A stretch of DNA of 42,279 bases from Clostridiales bacterium (GCA_015056245.1 SVGQ01000012.1:1-42279); one strand, 5' to 3'; counted from the stretch's first letter, positions 1-7,432 are shown. Translations and numbers: made by a program. Notes: generated by a model not told the origin, from the sequence alone.

Positions 1-335
1 GCCTGACGCAGCATCCACTTGTTTCTCCACACGATCGCAAAGCGCTTGGGAACATTTTCTATCCCTTCCGGCAGCATGGTATTTGCATACGCTTCCTTTT
101 CCAATGTACCACCATGCAGGGGCATATACGCCAGCACAATTGTGTAGCGGATATGCGGATAGATCTGCTTCAATTCGGATAAAACCGATCGCACCATCGC
201 ATCGAAAGCGCCATGATTGCCAACATAAAACACATCCACGCCATGGTGCTCAATCAGATCAACCAGCACTCCTCGAAGGTTCGATCTGATCGTGCTTGGA
301 CAGTCATGATGCCCAAAGAACGTACATACCACCAT
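1..335 (-). CDS. SLOG-like small protein, partial (C-terminus missing)
   Basis: The reading frame starts at an ATG at 335 and runs off the left edge after 111 codons. The protein begins MVVCTFFGHHDCP and continues with GVDVFYVGNHGAFDAMVRS and a PHIRYTIVLAYMP segment. This is the pattern of a small Rossmann-like SLOG/DUF1273-type protein common in clostridial mobile elements; members are proposed to bind nucleotide-derived ligands, but no activity is established for this type. A GGAG ribosome binding site lies 8 bases upstream. It is transcribed divergently from the small XRE repressor at 454, from a recognisable promoter with repeat operators, so that repressor probably controls it. Confidence 0.8.
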   Translation of the reverse strand, partial: MVVCTFFGHHDCPSTIRSNLRGVLVDLIEHHGVDVFYVGNHGAFDAMVRSVLSELKQIYPHIRYTIVLAYMPLHGGTLEKEAYANTMLPEGIENVPKRFAIVWRNKWMLRQ

Positions 336-357
336 TTTAGTTGCTCCGTCCTGAAAA

Positions 358-434
358 ATTGACCAGTATAGCGGTCAATATTTGCCCTCAGTATAGCATA
401 CGATAATGACAAGTTGCAACCAATACTGGTCAAT
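358..434. promoter_or_regulatory. Operator repeats between SLOG and XRE genes
   Basis: ATTGACCAGTAT at 358-369 recurs as its exact reverse complement ATACTGGTCAAT at 423-434. A third half-site GGTCAAT at 373-379 pairs with the first to give ATTGACC-N8-GGTCAAT. The sites flank the divergent promoter region, which fits binding by the dimeric XRE protein encoded at 454-705. The binding protein is inferred. Confidence 0.6.
390..419 (-). promoter_or_regulatory. Promoter of the SLOG-like gene
   Basis: On the minus strand a -35 box TTGCAA (419-414) is followed after 18 bases by a -10 box TATACT (395-390). The expected start of transcription, near 383, lies about 50 bases before the ATG at 335. Confidence 0.6.
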
Positions 435-453
435 CGTATGCGAGGTGAGGAGT

Positions 454-705
454 ATGGAGCAGAAGATCCGTCGGGATCGGAACATGGGTGACAATCTTCG
501 GCGGCTGCGTAGTCAGAGCGGTCTGTCACAGGAAAAGCTTTGTGCCGAGCTCCAACGCCGTGGCTGCGATATTGGCAGAACCACCTACGCCAAGTATGAA
601 GCCGGCGAGCTGAACATCCGTGCCAGTGTCCTGATTGAGCTCCGCAAGATTTACAACTGCACATATGATGAATTCTTTGCAGGGCTGGATACCTCCGAAG
701 AATGA
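454..705 (+). CDS. Small XRE-family transcriptional repressor
   Basis: This 83-residue protein is essentially a single Cro/C1-type helix-turn-helix at residues 11-65 (NLRRLRSQSGLSQEKLCAEL, then TTYAKYEAGE), followed by a short IELRKIYNCTYDEFF helix typical of XRE repressors. The start at 454 is preferred over an upstream in-frame ATG at 406 because GAGGTGAGG lies just before it and because the HTH then begins near the N-terminus. It probably represses its own promoter and that of the divergent SLOG-like gene through the repeats at 358-434. There is no peptidase or ligand-binding domain, so induction must come from elsewhere. Confidence 0.85.
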   Translation: MEQKIRRDRNMGDNLRRLRSQSGLSQEKLCAELQRRGCDIGRTTYAKYEAGELNIRASVLIELRKIYNCTYDEFFAGLDTSEE

Positions 706-710
706 CAACA

Positions 711-737
711 GCGCCCACCGATTTGTTCGGTGGGCGC
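711..737. terminator. Hairpin terminator between convergent genes
   Basis: An 11-bp perfect GC-rich stem, GCGCCCACCGA with TCGGTGGGCGC, closes a 5-base loop six bases after the XRE stop codon, and is followed by TTCCCTT. It sits between convergent genes and probably ends transcription of the XRE gene. Confidence 0.7.
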
Positions 738-742
738 TTCCC

Positions 743-988
743 TTACTCCTCCAACCCCTTATACTCCGTCACCGCCCGTAGATACGCCTTGGGATCCCCA
801 TTCAGTACCAGCTCCACATAGGCCTCCGGATCGTTGTAAATCAGGTAATCCAATTCCGACCGTTGGTACATATCCTCCGCTTCGGCCTGCTCAAACTTGG
901 TGCAGTCGATGGACAGGATCGTCCCATCCCGGTACCAGGCATCCACGCAGCCGGTATCCATGTTGAAATAGCAAGTAAACAATTCCAT
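743..988 (-). CDS. DUF6061-like small protein
   Basis: This 81-residue protein starts MELFTCYFNMDTGCVDAWYR and contains RSELDYLIYNDPEAYVELVL and a C-terminal YLRAVTEYKGLEE. I recognise this as a small conserved family (DUF6061, name given from memory) that accompanies relaxase and primase genes in clostridial elements; its function is unknown. The ATG at 988 is chosen over the longer frame from 1069 because AAAGGAG lies 7 bases upstream and homologues begin at MEL or MKL. It is the last gene of the leftward relaxase operon, 23 bases after the relaxase stop. Confidence 0.65.
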   Translation of the reverse strand: MELFTCYFNMDTGCVDAWYRDGTILSIDCTKFEQAEAEDMYQRSELDYLIYNDPEAYVELVLNGDPKAYLRAVTEYKGLEE

Positions 989-1011
989 TGCGATGCTCCT
1001 TTCTCTGCGCC

Positions 1012-2121
1012 CTACAGGACTTGTTCCTTCCTGGGGGCGTTCTTCTTCCATGCGCCAAAGAACTCCCACAGATGATTGCGTTCGATGGTATCCTCATAGC
1101 CGCGGAGCTTTTCTTTCAGGCGGTTGTTTTCTTCCTCCAAGTCAGCGGTGCGCAGCCTGCCCTTGACCGATTTCAGAGCTGTCAGCTCCTTGGTGGCTAC
1201 CGCCAGCTTTTCCTTCAGATCGGCAATGGTGGCTTTCGCCTCCCTCAGCAGCTTTCTGAGCTTGCCTTCCTTCTGCTCCTTAACAACATACTTCTGGGCT
1301 GCTGATACCAGTTTCTCATAATCCTCGCGCTCCACGATCATCTTGGAAGTCAGCGGGAGGGGTTTGGCCTCGATCTGTGCCACCTCCCGGACGGAAACCT
1401 TCTGCTGCCTTGCCCTCTCCAAGGCCTGCTCCACTTCTGCCAGTTCCTGCGTGCGCTGTTCCTTTTTGTATTCCAGCACGCTCAGATGCTCCCGGTGTTC
1501 CCCCTTCTTTTCCCATTCGATGCCGTGCTCCAGCATGATCGCTGCCAGCGCTTCCTTTTCCCGCTGCACCCAGAGATCGCGCTCGGTCAGGGAGCGCCCT
1601 TCTCCTTTGATGCCCTGATCTGCCAGAGCCTGTTTCAGCGATACCCGGGTGGACAACCCACGGGTGCTGCCGGTAGTGAAGGGAATGAAGTCGATATGCA
1701 GATGGGGCGTAGCCTCATCCATATGCAGATGAGCAGAGTACACATGGAGCTGCGGGTTCCGGCTGATGAAGTCCCTGAGGAACTCGTCCAGCACCGCGGC
1801 TGCCAGCTGCCCATTCTCGGTGGCAGATCCCATATCATCCTTGTTCCCGATCTGGAAGATCACCTCGTAAAAGGGCTTTTCCTGCTTGCTTTGACGGATC
1901 TTTTCGTAGTAGTTGTCGATGCACCTGTCCTTGCGCTTCTGCTTGGCGTTGTAGGCTGCCAATGCTTCCCCGAAGAGCTGGTCATAGGCCTGCTGGATGG
2001 GTGTGTAGCAGTATTCGATATTCAGATGACTGCGGGCCGGATCCACATTCTCTGCAGTAAAGGTGCGGCGGTTGTGATTGACGGAGCCTTTGCCCGACAT
2101 GGCGCTGATGGTTCTTTTCAT
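1012..2121 (-). CDS. Mob/Pre-family relaxase (MobV type)
   Basis: The 369-residue protein carries the family signature HLHMDEATPHLHIDFIP, with the His cluster that binds the catalytic metal, in the N-terminal half (residues about 130-146). The second half (about 200-360) is Lys/Glu-rich and predicted coiled coil, as in plasmid recombination and mobilization enzymes. Such proteins nick oriT and stay bound to the 5' end for transfer through a helper conjugation channel. AAGGAGGTGA lies immediately upstream of the ATG. The oriT of this family normally lies just upstream of the mob gene, which here is the hairpin-rich gap 2122-2362. No coupling protein or secretion genes are nearby. Confidence 0.85.
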   Translation of the reverse strand: MKRTISAMSGKGSVNHNRRTFTAENVDPARSHLNIEYCYTPIQQAYDQLFGEALAAYNAKQKRKDRCIDNYYEKIRQSKQEKPFYEVIFQIGNKDDMGSATENGQLAAAVLDEFLRDFISRNPQLHVYSAHLHMDEATPHLHIDFIPFTTGSTRGLSTRVSLKQALADQGIKGEGRSLTERDLWVQREKEALAAIMLEHGIEWEKKGEHREHLSVLEYKKEQRTQELAEVEQALERARQQKVSVREVAQIEAKPLPLTSKMIVEREDYEKLVSAAQKYVVKEQKEGKLRKLLREAKATIADLKEKLAVATKELTALKSVKGRLRTADLEEENNRLKEKLRGYEDTIERNHLWEFFGAWKKNAPRKEQVL

Positions 2122-2150
2122 AGCTCACCTCCTTTTTGAACTTGATTTGT

Positions 2151-2305
2151 CGCCGCTTGGCGGCGGGTTTTGTTACTTTTGTCAAAAGTAACGCAAAAGC
2201 ACTTTCGACACTGCGTATCAAAAGGTGCATTGCGCTCGACCAGGGGGAATGCGGCTCCTGCGGGAGCCTCCCGCCGGTCATGCAGGCTTGACCCGCATGA
2301 CCGGC
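2151..2305. other. Candidate oriT region (four hairpins)
   Basis: The gap between primase stop and relaxase start holds CGCCGC-TTG-GCGGCG (2151-2165), the near-perfect palindrome GTTACTTTTG-T-CAAAAGTAAC (2172-2192), GGCTCC-N4-GGAGCC (2253-2268) and an 11-bp stem GCCGGTCATGC with GCATGACCGGC separated by 11 bases (2273-2305). Stacked inverted repeats next to a MobV-type relaxase are the expected layout of an origin of transfer. The nick site cannot be named. Parts could instead act as terminators. Confidence 0.4.
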
Positions 2306-2338
2306 TCAACATCGTGTATCCCGATTCACAATGCTGAA

Positions 2339-2365
2339 TGCAGTAAATGCAATAAATGCATTTTA
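2339..2365 (+). repeat. Iteron-like 9-bp repeats, cluster 1
   Basis: Three head-to-tail 9-mers lie here: TGCAGTAAA, TGCAATAAA and TGCATTTTA, the last overlapping the stop codon of the primase gene. Two of the units recur on the opposite strand inside the primase gene at 4155-4181. Confidence 0.6.
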
Positions 2366-4723
2366 TTCTGCATCGGGGTTGACGAAGATCCGCATGTCGG
2401 GCGGGCGGCCTACGGCAAAGCTCACCGGCTCCTCCATGCGGATATACCCGTGATCTGCCAGCAGATCCAACGTAGGCAGCAGTTCCTCCGTCTTGCGGAA
2501 AAACTTGCCCCGGCACATCTGGAACAGTTCTGCCCGCTTGATCTCCGTAATGCCCTTCTTGCGTAGCTTGGCGAGGACAAACCGGGCCTTCTGGATGCTC
2601 AGATCCGTACCCATCATGGAGTAGGCGTAGAGAGAATGCTGGAGAAAGTACTGCCCGATTCGTATGGCCCGCTGGATGGTGTCCCCGGAGATGGGTGCTG
2701 CGTCAGCCTGCGCCGTCTCCGTTGCGTGGATCAGCCCGGCAATCCGCAGCACTGCGCCGATGTACTTGCTGGCCCAGTCGGAAATGGCCTGTCCCTCCCC
2801 CACCAGAAACTGCTCATGCTGCTGGAAGTACGCCGCGATCTGCTGGGCGGCTTCCTCGTCCAGCGTCAGGGTACGGGGTTCTTCCGGGCGTTCCAGCGCC
2901 ATCAGCTGATAGATCATGCTGCGGTAGGCAGCTTCGGTTTCTGGCGGGACGGAAGCCGTATGGAAGGAACGGCTGCCGATCCGGGATGGCGGCGAAGCGT
3001 ACAGGAACCGGGCGATCAATCCTCTGCCGCTCATGGTGGTATTGGTCATGATCTCCTCCAGCACACAGGGCTGGATGCTCAGCACCGCTGACAGGGCCGG
3101 ATGCTGGATAGACTCCGCTTCCCGGGTTTTCCGATCCACATGGATGGGATCACCACAATGCCCTTTCAGCCACACATCGATGTTCACCTTGTTGCTGTAC
3201 CGACCGTTCATCATATCAAAGATGCCGCCCTCGGTGGAAATGACTGAGATCACGCCGCCGTTTTCTGCCATCAGGCTGGTGAGGGCTTCGCTGCTGCAAT
3301 CATCGGCAAAGAAACGGGTCGGTTTCATTTCCGGGGTGCTGTCCAGCTGATCCATCAGGGTGTTCAGCTGGGCTTCCTCTGCGGCGGTGGAGGACTGCTC
3401 CATCTTCCGCTGCAAATAGTTGATCCTGCGCTGCAAGGCGTCTCGCTCCCGCCGGTTGGCGCTGATGGCGCTCTTCTGTGCCTGATTGAACTCATCCGCA
3501 TACTGTTGGAGATGGCGGGTCATGTCGTTCATGACGCTGGACTTGCGCTCGCCGGGCGGCGCAATCACCACCGTATACAGGCTCAAGGGCTCGTAATAGC
3601 CGGGGCTGCCCTGCACCCGGTACTTGCCCTGCAAACATACCGCCAGCGTCCCCAAACCGATCACGGCTGCCATATCTGGCGCTGTCTGGCTGTGCTCCGC
3701 CACAGCGGTCACATAGGTTCTGAGAGGCTCCGGCAGGGCTTCCGTGGGAAAGGGCGGCAGCTCGCAGCATTGGGGTGTCAGCGGCCTGACGGGCAGGAAT
3801 GCGGGGATGGCGGCAGGTTCCGGCTGCTGTACAGCAGCCGGAACAATGAGCTGCCGTTTCTCCCCATAGGCATCCTTGCAGCCCTGTATGGCATTGCGGA
3901 TGGTGATCTGCCCATAGGTGGAACCGCTTTGCTTACGATCCCACTTGGGTCGCATCAGTCCGGACTGACGGAACAGCTCGTCCATCCGGGCAGCATCCCT
4001 GCCCGTCCAAAAGGCCAGATGACTGCACAGGGCATAATCCGCTTCCGATTGGGAAGAATAACCGGTGGTATCGCCAGCCCAGAGTGCCTTGAACGCTGCG
4101 CCAGACCGGCAGTTCATGGCCCGCCGGAGGACATCCGGCGGAGCCGAAACGGAATTTACTGCATTTATTGCATTTCTTGCAGCGTTATTGGGTCTCACCA
4201 TATACGTTTCCAGCACCTGCCGCAACTCCTGTGAGCGTTCCCCGAAGGGATGATTGCTGCAACGGTTGCCGGTCAGGGTCACATATTTGCTGGTGGCTCC
4301 TGCCACATACACTTCAATGCCCGCCTCATGGTTCATGATGAAGTAGCGGCCTGTATCGTACTGGAAGTCCTTGGCGCAGAACAGGATATGCACGCCGGTT
4401 CCGCTGGGGCTCAATTCCGTATAGCTGTGCATCATCTCGATGATCCGGGCAGCGGTTTCATCATAGTTGCCTTCCCCATCGATGCAGTGATCCAGATCGA
4501 TGGCACAGATATCGTCAAAGATGCCCAGACCAACGCCATCATACCGGCGGCTGGCCTCACAGGCGGTCAGGTAGCCGGTGAAGGATTGGGGATCGTTGCT
4601 TTTGGCCCGCTCACCGGTGTGGGGTGTGTAGGGTACCTTGGTCTTTTTGCCGTTCCTGTCTTCATAGCGCCAGCAGCAGAAAACGCCTTTTTTCGTAAGC
4701 TCATAGGGAATCGTTTTGATCAT
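2363..4723 (-). CDS. Primase/DUF3987 replication protein
   Basis: This 786-residue protein combines replication modules. Residues 1-180 resemble an archaeo-eukaryotic primase-polymerase of the phage NrS-1 kind, with AIDLDHC (Asp76, Asp78) as the metal site and LSPSGTGVHI at 104-113. Residues about 225-285 match the helical domain found behind such primases (ALCSHLAFWTGRDAARMDEL, then LMRPKWD). Residues from 320 on resemble DUF3987, with a P-loop-like APPGERKSS at 388-396. It probably primes or supports replication of the excised element. AAGGAGG lies 4 bases before the ATG at 4723. An unusual NAINAVN stretch at 184-190 is encoded by a 9-bp DNA repeat. Confidence 0.8.
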   Translation of the reverse strand: MIKTIPYELTKKGVFCCWRYEDRNGKKTKVPYTPHTGERAKSNDPQSFTGYLTACEASRRYDGVGLGIFDDICAIDLDHCIDGEGNYDETAARIIEMMHSYTELSPSGTGVHILFCAKDFQYDTGRYFIMNHEAGIEVYVAGATSKYVTLTGNRCSNHPFGERSQELRQVLETYMVRPNNAARNAINAVNSVSAPPDVLRRAMNCRSGAAFKALWAGDTTGYSSQSEADYALCSHLAFWTGRDAARMDELFRQSGLMRPKWDRKQSGSTYGQITIRNAIQGCKDAYGEKRQLIVPAAVQQPEPAAIPAFLPVRPLTPQCCELPPFPTEALPEPLRTYVTAVAEHSQTAPDMAAVIGLGTLAVCLQGKYRVQGSPGYYEPLSLYTVVIAPPGERKSSVMNDMTRHLQQYADEFNQAQKSAISANRRERDALQRRINYLQRKMEQSSTAAEEAQLNTLMDQLDSTPEMKPTRFFADDCSSEALTSLMAENGGVISVISTEGGIFDMMNGRYSNKVNIDVWLKGHCGDPIHVDRKTREAESIQHPALSAVLSIQPCVLEEIMTNTTMSGRGLIARFLYASPPSRIGSRSFHTASVPPETEAAYRSMIYQLMALERPEEPRTLTLDEEAAQQIAAYFQQHEQFLVGEGQAISDWASKYIGAVLRIAGLIHATETAQADAAPISGDTIQRAIRIGQYFLQHSLYAYSMMGTDLSIQKARFVLAKLRKKGITEIKRAELFQMCRGKFFRKTEELLPTLDLLADHGYIRMEEPVSFAVGRPPDMRIFVNPDAE
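4155..4181 (-). repeat. Iteron-like 9-bp repeats, cluster 2
   Basis: Read on the minus strand, three 9-mers follow each other without gaps: TGCAAGAAA, TGCAATAAA and TGCAGTAAA. They lie inside the primase coding sequence and share two exact units with cluster 1, in the opposite orientation. Confidence 0.6.
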
Positions 4724-4750
4724 TTTGCCTCCTTACTCGGTTGAAATCAG

Positions 4751-4800
4751 GCGGCTGCTGTAGTACAATATCTGTGTGAGGGATAGTACACAGCAGCCGC
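4751..4800. repeat. Inverted repeat upstream of the primase gene
   Basis: GCGGCTGCTGT (4751-4761) is matched exactly by ACAGCAGCCGC (4790-4800), enclosing 28 bases that contain AGTAC twice. It is in the transcribed leader between the small DNA-binding gene and the primase gene. It could be an RNA structure, a protein-binding site or part of a replication origin; nothing in the sequence decides between these. Confidence 0.5.
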
Positions 4801-4817
4801 TGTTGGACTGTCGCATA

Positions 4818-4850
4818 GAGTCTTCATCTGCCAGGATGAGGGCTCTTTTT
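4818..4850 (+). terminator. Terminator-like hairpin reading rightward
   Basis: GAGTCTTCATC pairs with GATGAGGGCTC (11 bp including two G-T pairs) over a 6-base loop and is followed by TTTTTG on the plus strand. No plus-strand gene precedes it, so it may block antisense transcription from the primase side or simply be structural. Confidence 0.4.
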
Positions 4851-4869
4851 GTTGCGGATCAGCCGGGGA

Positions 4870-5106
4870 TCATACCGATTCTTGGTTGAAGTAGCCAATT
4901 TCCTCCCACACCTTCCGATCGGGGCAGTAGTAGTTGTACTCGTTGGATTCCCCACGTTTCAGCGCGATCCCGAAGTGCAGCAACCCCTGCTGGATGCCCA
5001 GCCGGACGTACTGCGCGTCCTTGTGCATGGCTTTGGCGATTTCAGCGATGGGTACGTTGCGGCCTGTAAAAGGCGGCAGGGTGACATAGAGACGATTGTT
5101 TTCCAT
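4870..5106 (-). CDS. Small DNA-binding protein, excisionase-like
   Basis: The 78-residue product begins MENNRLYVTLPPFTGRNVPI, continues with AEIAKAMHKDAQYVRLGIQQ and ends with CPDRKVWEEIGYFNQESV. The middle has the look of a MerR/excisionase-type winged helix, in which a helix selects DNA sequence. Similar short proteins sit beside integrases and primases in clostridial elements; a role as excisionase or operon activator is inferred. The start at 5106 is preferred because AGGAGG lies 7 bases upstream, while the alternative ATG at 5112 is too close to it. It is divergent from the XRE regulator and heads the leftward operon with primase and relaxase. Confidence 0.65.
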   Translation of the reverse strand: MENNRLYVTLPPFTGRNVPIAEIAKAMHKDAQYVRLGIQQGLLHFGIALKRGESNEYNYYCPDRKVWEEIGYFNQESV

Positions 5107-5128
5107 AGACATTCCTCCTGTTTCGCAT

Positions 5129-5199
5129 ATTAGAAATATTATTTCCATATACATCTTACCACCATCGAGCGCATTCGTCAATAACTCATTAGAAATATT
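5129..5199. promoter_or_regulatory. Paired operators ATTAGAAATATT
   Basis: The 12-mer ATTAGAAATATT occurs at 5129-5140 and again at 5188-5199, with similarity extending to TTTC on the right. One copy lies just downstream of the leftward -10 box, the other just upstream of the leftward -35 box and 16 bases before the rightward -35 box. They are likely binding sites for the XRE regulator encoded at 5296. Confidence 0.6.
5153..5181 (-). promoter_or_regulatory. Promoter of the leftward element operon
   Basis: On the minus strand TTGACG (5181-5176) and TAAGAT (5158-5153) are separated by exactly 17 bases. It drives the small DNA-binding gene and probably the primase and relaxase genes behind it. 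Confidence 0.7.
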
Positions 5200-5215
5200 T
5201 TTTCGTATTTACTAC

Positions 5216-5244
5216 TTGCAATTCCATAACACGCATGATACAAT
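5216..5244 (+). promoter_or_regulatory. Promoter of the XRE-integrase operon
   Basis: TTGCAA (5216-5221) and TACAAT (5239-5244) are separated by 17 bases and lie 51 bases before the ATG of the XRE regulator. Confidence 0.7.
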
Positions 5245-5295
5245 ACCATCGTACCGCTGCCTTTTGCAGCTTTTTGCGATGAAAGGAGTAATCAT

Positions 5296-6099
5296 ATGAT
5301 CTTTGGTGCCGATGATCTGTATCCCTATCTCTTCTCTTTGTTCAAGCCCTACGAGGACAAATTTGACAGTAGCGTATTCACACGCTTTATTCAGGAGTTC
5401 AAAGCATACGCAACTAACTATGAAGCCACTACCAATGTAACCATAACCCACGTTCTGCGCGACTACCTCCGGCTGGAAGCCAACTCGCAAATGGACGATG
5501 ACGATCCCTACACCATCATGCTTCGGGAACTGTATCAGCGTGTGAACGCCTCCCTGATTGGCGCCCGGATCCGTGATGCCCGCAAAGCCAAGGGAATGAG
5601 TCAGACCGCCCTTGCCACTCGCCTGAACAAGACGCTCCGTTCCGTCCAGAAGTACGAAACCGGCGAAGTGGAGGTCTCCATTGCGCAGCTTGACATCATT
5701 GCCGATATTCTGGAGGTTTCCAGCAAATCGCTTCTGGGGTTTGATAACGACAAAATTCAGGTGAAAACCCTTGAAGATGTGCTGTACTTCATTCACGATC
5801 TGAGCAAAAAAGAAGAACTGCGGTTCAAAATCATCACAAAGCATCCCCAATGGGACGGCGAATGGTCTGCTTCTATCTATTTTGATGCTACCGACATTAC
5901 CGGCGAACACAATCGGGATATCTGCAACATGCTGAACAACTATCATAATCAGCTCACGCTGATGCCCTATGTTCAGGATCCGGGCGAGGCCATGGATAAA
6001 TGGGTATCCAATGAGGGCCTCCGTTATCGCGGCGCAACGCTGATGGATCGTGATCCTGCAGAACTGTATCCGCGTGACTTCGGCGATGAACAAGGCTGA
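5296..6099 (+). CDS. XRE-family regulator with extra N- and C-terminal regions
   Basis: This 267-residue protein has a Cro/C1-type helix-turn-helix at about residues 88-147 (IGARIRDARKAKGMSQTALA, then RSVQKYETGE), unusually placed in the middle. The first 85 residues are acidic and helical (DDLYPYLFSLFKPYEDKFDS) and the last 110 contain no domain I recognise. AAAGGAG precedes the ATG. The gene lies 45 bases upstream of the integrase, in the same direction, and diverges from the small DNA-binding gene. It is the best candidate for the master repressor of the element, acting at the ATTAGAAATATT sites. Confidence 0.8.
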   Translation: MIFGADDLYPYLFSLFKPYEDKFDSSVFTRFIQEFKAYATNYEATTNVTITHVLRDYLRLEANSQMDDDDPYTIMLRELYQRVNASLIGARIRDARKAKGMSQTALATRLNKTLRSVQKYETGEVEVSIAQLDIIADILEVSSKSLLGFDNDKIQVKTLEDVLYFIHDLSKKEELRFKIITKHPQWDGEWSASIYFDATDITGEHNRDICNMLNNYHNQLTLMPYVQDPGEAMDKWVSNEGLRYRGATLMDRDPAELYPRDFGDEQG

Positions 6100-6144
6100 T
6101 GCCTTTTTCATAAACTACCTGGGCGAAAGGAAGATTGATACTAT

Positions 6145-7197
6145 TTGAGACTACCCAACGGTTACGGAAGCGTCAAAAAGATGTCCGGCAAGCGCCGGAG
6201 ACCCTACATGGTACGAAAGACTGCCGGTTGGCGGTACGATCCCGAGAAGGACAAGCAGATTCAGGAGTACACCATCATCGGTTATGCCGCGACCAGAGCC
6301 GAGGCATTGCAGATGTTGGCTGAATTCAACCAGAACCCCTTTGATATCAAAGCGGCAAAGATCACCTTTCAGGAGGTATACGAGTGCTGGTCGAAAGAAA
6401 AGTTTCCGACGATCTCCGTCTCCAACGTACACGGCTACGAAGCCTCCTTCAAGGTTTGCGGCGCACTGAACAACAAGCCCTTCAAAGACATCAAGCTTGC
6501 CGATCTGCAATTTGTGGTCGATACCTGTGGCAAAAACTACCCCACATTGAAAAAGCTGAAAAGCCTGTTCAGCCAGCTGTACGACTACGCCATGAAGCAC
6601 GATATCTGCAACAAGGATTATGCCGAATTTGTCGATATCCTCCGCTACAAAGACAGAAATCCCGACAAGCGGGATCGGAACAAATTCACCAGCGAACAGA
6701 TCCAGCGTCTTTGGGAGCTGGCTGATGATCCTTACTATCAGATCGTTCTGATGCTGATCTACAACGGCTGCCGCATCTCAGAGTTTCTGGATCTACGCAA
6801 GGAGCAGGTGCATCTGGATGAACAGTATTTCGATGTGATCGCCAGCAAAACAGACAATGGTATCCGTAAGGTGCCCATTGCGGACAAGGTGCTGCCTTTC
6901 TATCAGGCATGGTATGAAGGTTCTACCTGTGAGTATCTTCTGCACACACCCGATCAGAAGCACTTTGATTACAGGAACTACTACGACAGTTACTTTACGC
7001 CCCTGATGGAGCAGCTGGGGTACACGCAGACGCCCCACTGCACCCGTCACACCTGTATTTCTCTGCTGGCAGAAGCCCATGTTGACCAGACTATGATCAA
7101 GAAAATCGTAGGCCATTCCGGTGCCATGACGCTCACCGAAAGGGTTTATACCCATCTTGATATCAGCGCTCTTGTGGACGCAATCAACCGGATTTAG
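6145..7197 (+). CDS. Tyrosine recombinase (integrase)
   Basis: The 350-residue protein has the complete catalytic set of the phage integrase family: Arg210 (YNGCRISE), Lys235 (SKTDNG), His298 and Arg301 (HCTRH), His324 (GHSG) and the nucleophile Tyr335 (RVYTHLD). Residues 1-50 form a short arm-binding region and 73-160 a SAM-like core-binding domain. The start is a TTG, with AAAGGAAG 11 bases upstream; the resulting N-terminus MRLPNGYGSV matches relatives. It cuts and rejoins DNA at att sites to insert or excise the element. It points toward rpsI, whose 3' end is the likely target. Confidence 0.9.
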   Translation: MRLPNGYGSVKKMSGKRRRPYMVRKTAGWRYDPEKDKQIQEYTIIGYAATRAEALQMLAEFNQNPFDIKAAKITFQEVYECWSKEKFPTISVSNVHGYEASFKVCGALNNKPFKDIKLADLQFVVDTCGKNYPTLKKLKSLFSQLYDYAMKHDICNKDYAEFVDILRYKDRNPDKRDRNKFTSEQIQRLWELADDPYYQIVLMLIYNGCRISEFLDLRKEQVHLDEQYFDVIASKTDNGIRKVPIADKVLPFYQAWYEGSTCEYLLHTPDQKHFDYRNYYDSYFTPLMEQLGYTQTPHCTRHTCISLLAEAHVDQTMIKKIVGHSGAMTLTERVYTHLDISALVDAINRI

Positions 7198-7208
7198 GGT
7201 AAGGAATA

Positions 7209-7311
7209 AAAATTCGCAGCATGCAAAAATGGCAGGCAACCATCCATTGCTGAATCGTTTCCTGCCATTGATAGGCCATCACTTTGGACGCCATATGCCA
7301 TTGCGAATTTT
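7209..7311. repeat. Nested inverted repeats beside the integrase
   Basis: AAAATTCGCA (7209-7218) is the exact reverse complement of TGCGAATTTT (7302-7311). Nested inside, AATGGCAGG (7228-7236) pairs with CCTGCCATT (7261-7269). They fill much of the gap between integrase and rpsI and may be arm or att sites or a transcription stop for the integrase. No gene is seen in 7198-7441. Confidence 0.5.
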
Positions 7312-7397
7312 GCTTCCTGCTCGCTCCCTGCTTGCTTCCTGTAGGTTCAATATACAGAAAAGCGGAGCAAAACGGAATGCTTGTAAGCCTTGTAAAT

Positions 7398-7432
7398 AAA
7401 AGCATTCCAGTGCCGTGAACAGCACTGGAATG
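7398..7432 (-). terminator. Terminator of the rplM-rpsI operon
   Basis: An 11-bp perfect stem, CATTCCAGTGC with GCACTGGAATG, over an 8-base loop lies 9 bases after the rpsI stop. On the minus strand it is followed by CTTTTATTTA, the layout of an intrinsic terminator. Confidence 0.85.

Noticed and set aside
5212-6111. 299-codon minus-strand frame opposite the XRE regulator
   Set aside because: The plus-strand frame has a ribosome binding site, a promoter and an HTH; the antisense frame has none of these and would overlap the switch region.
7157-7399. 80-codon frame between integrase and rpsI
   Set aside because: It overlaps the integrase end, has no ribosome binding site and runs through inverted repeats; nothing suggests it is translated.
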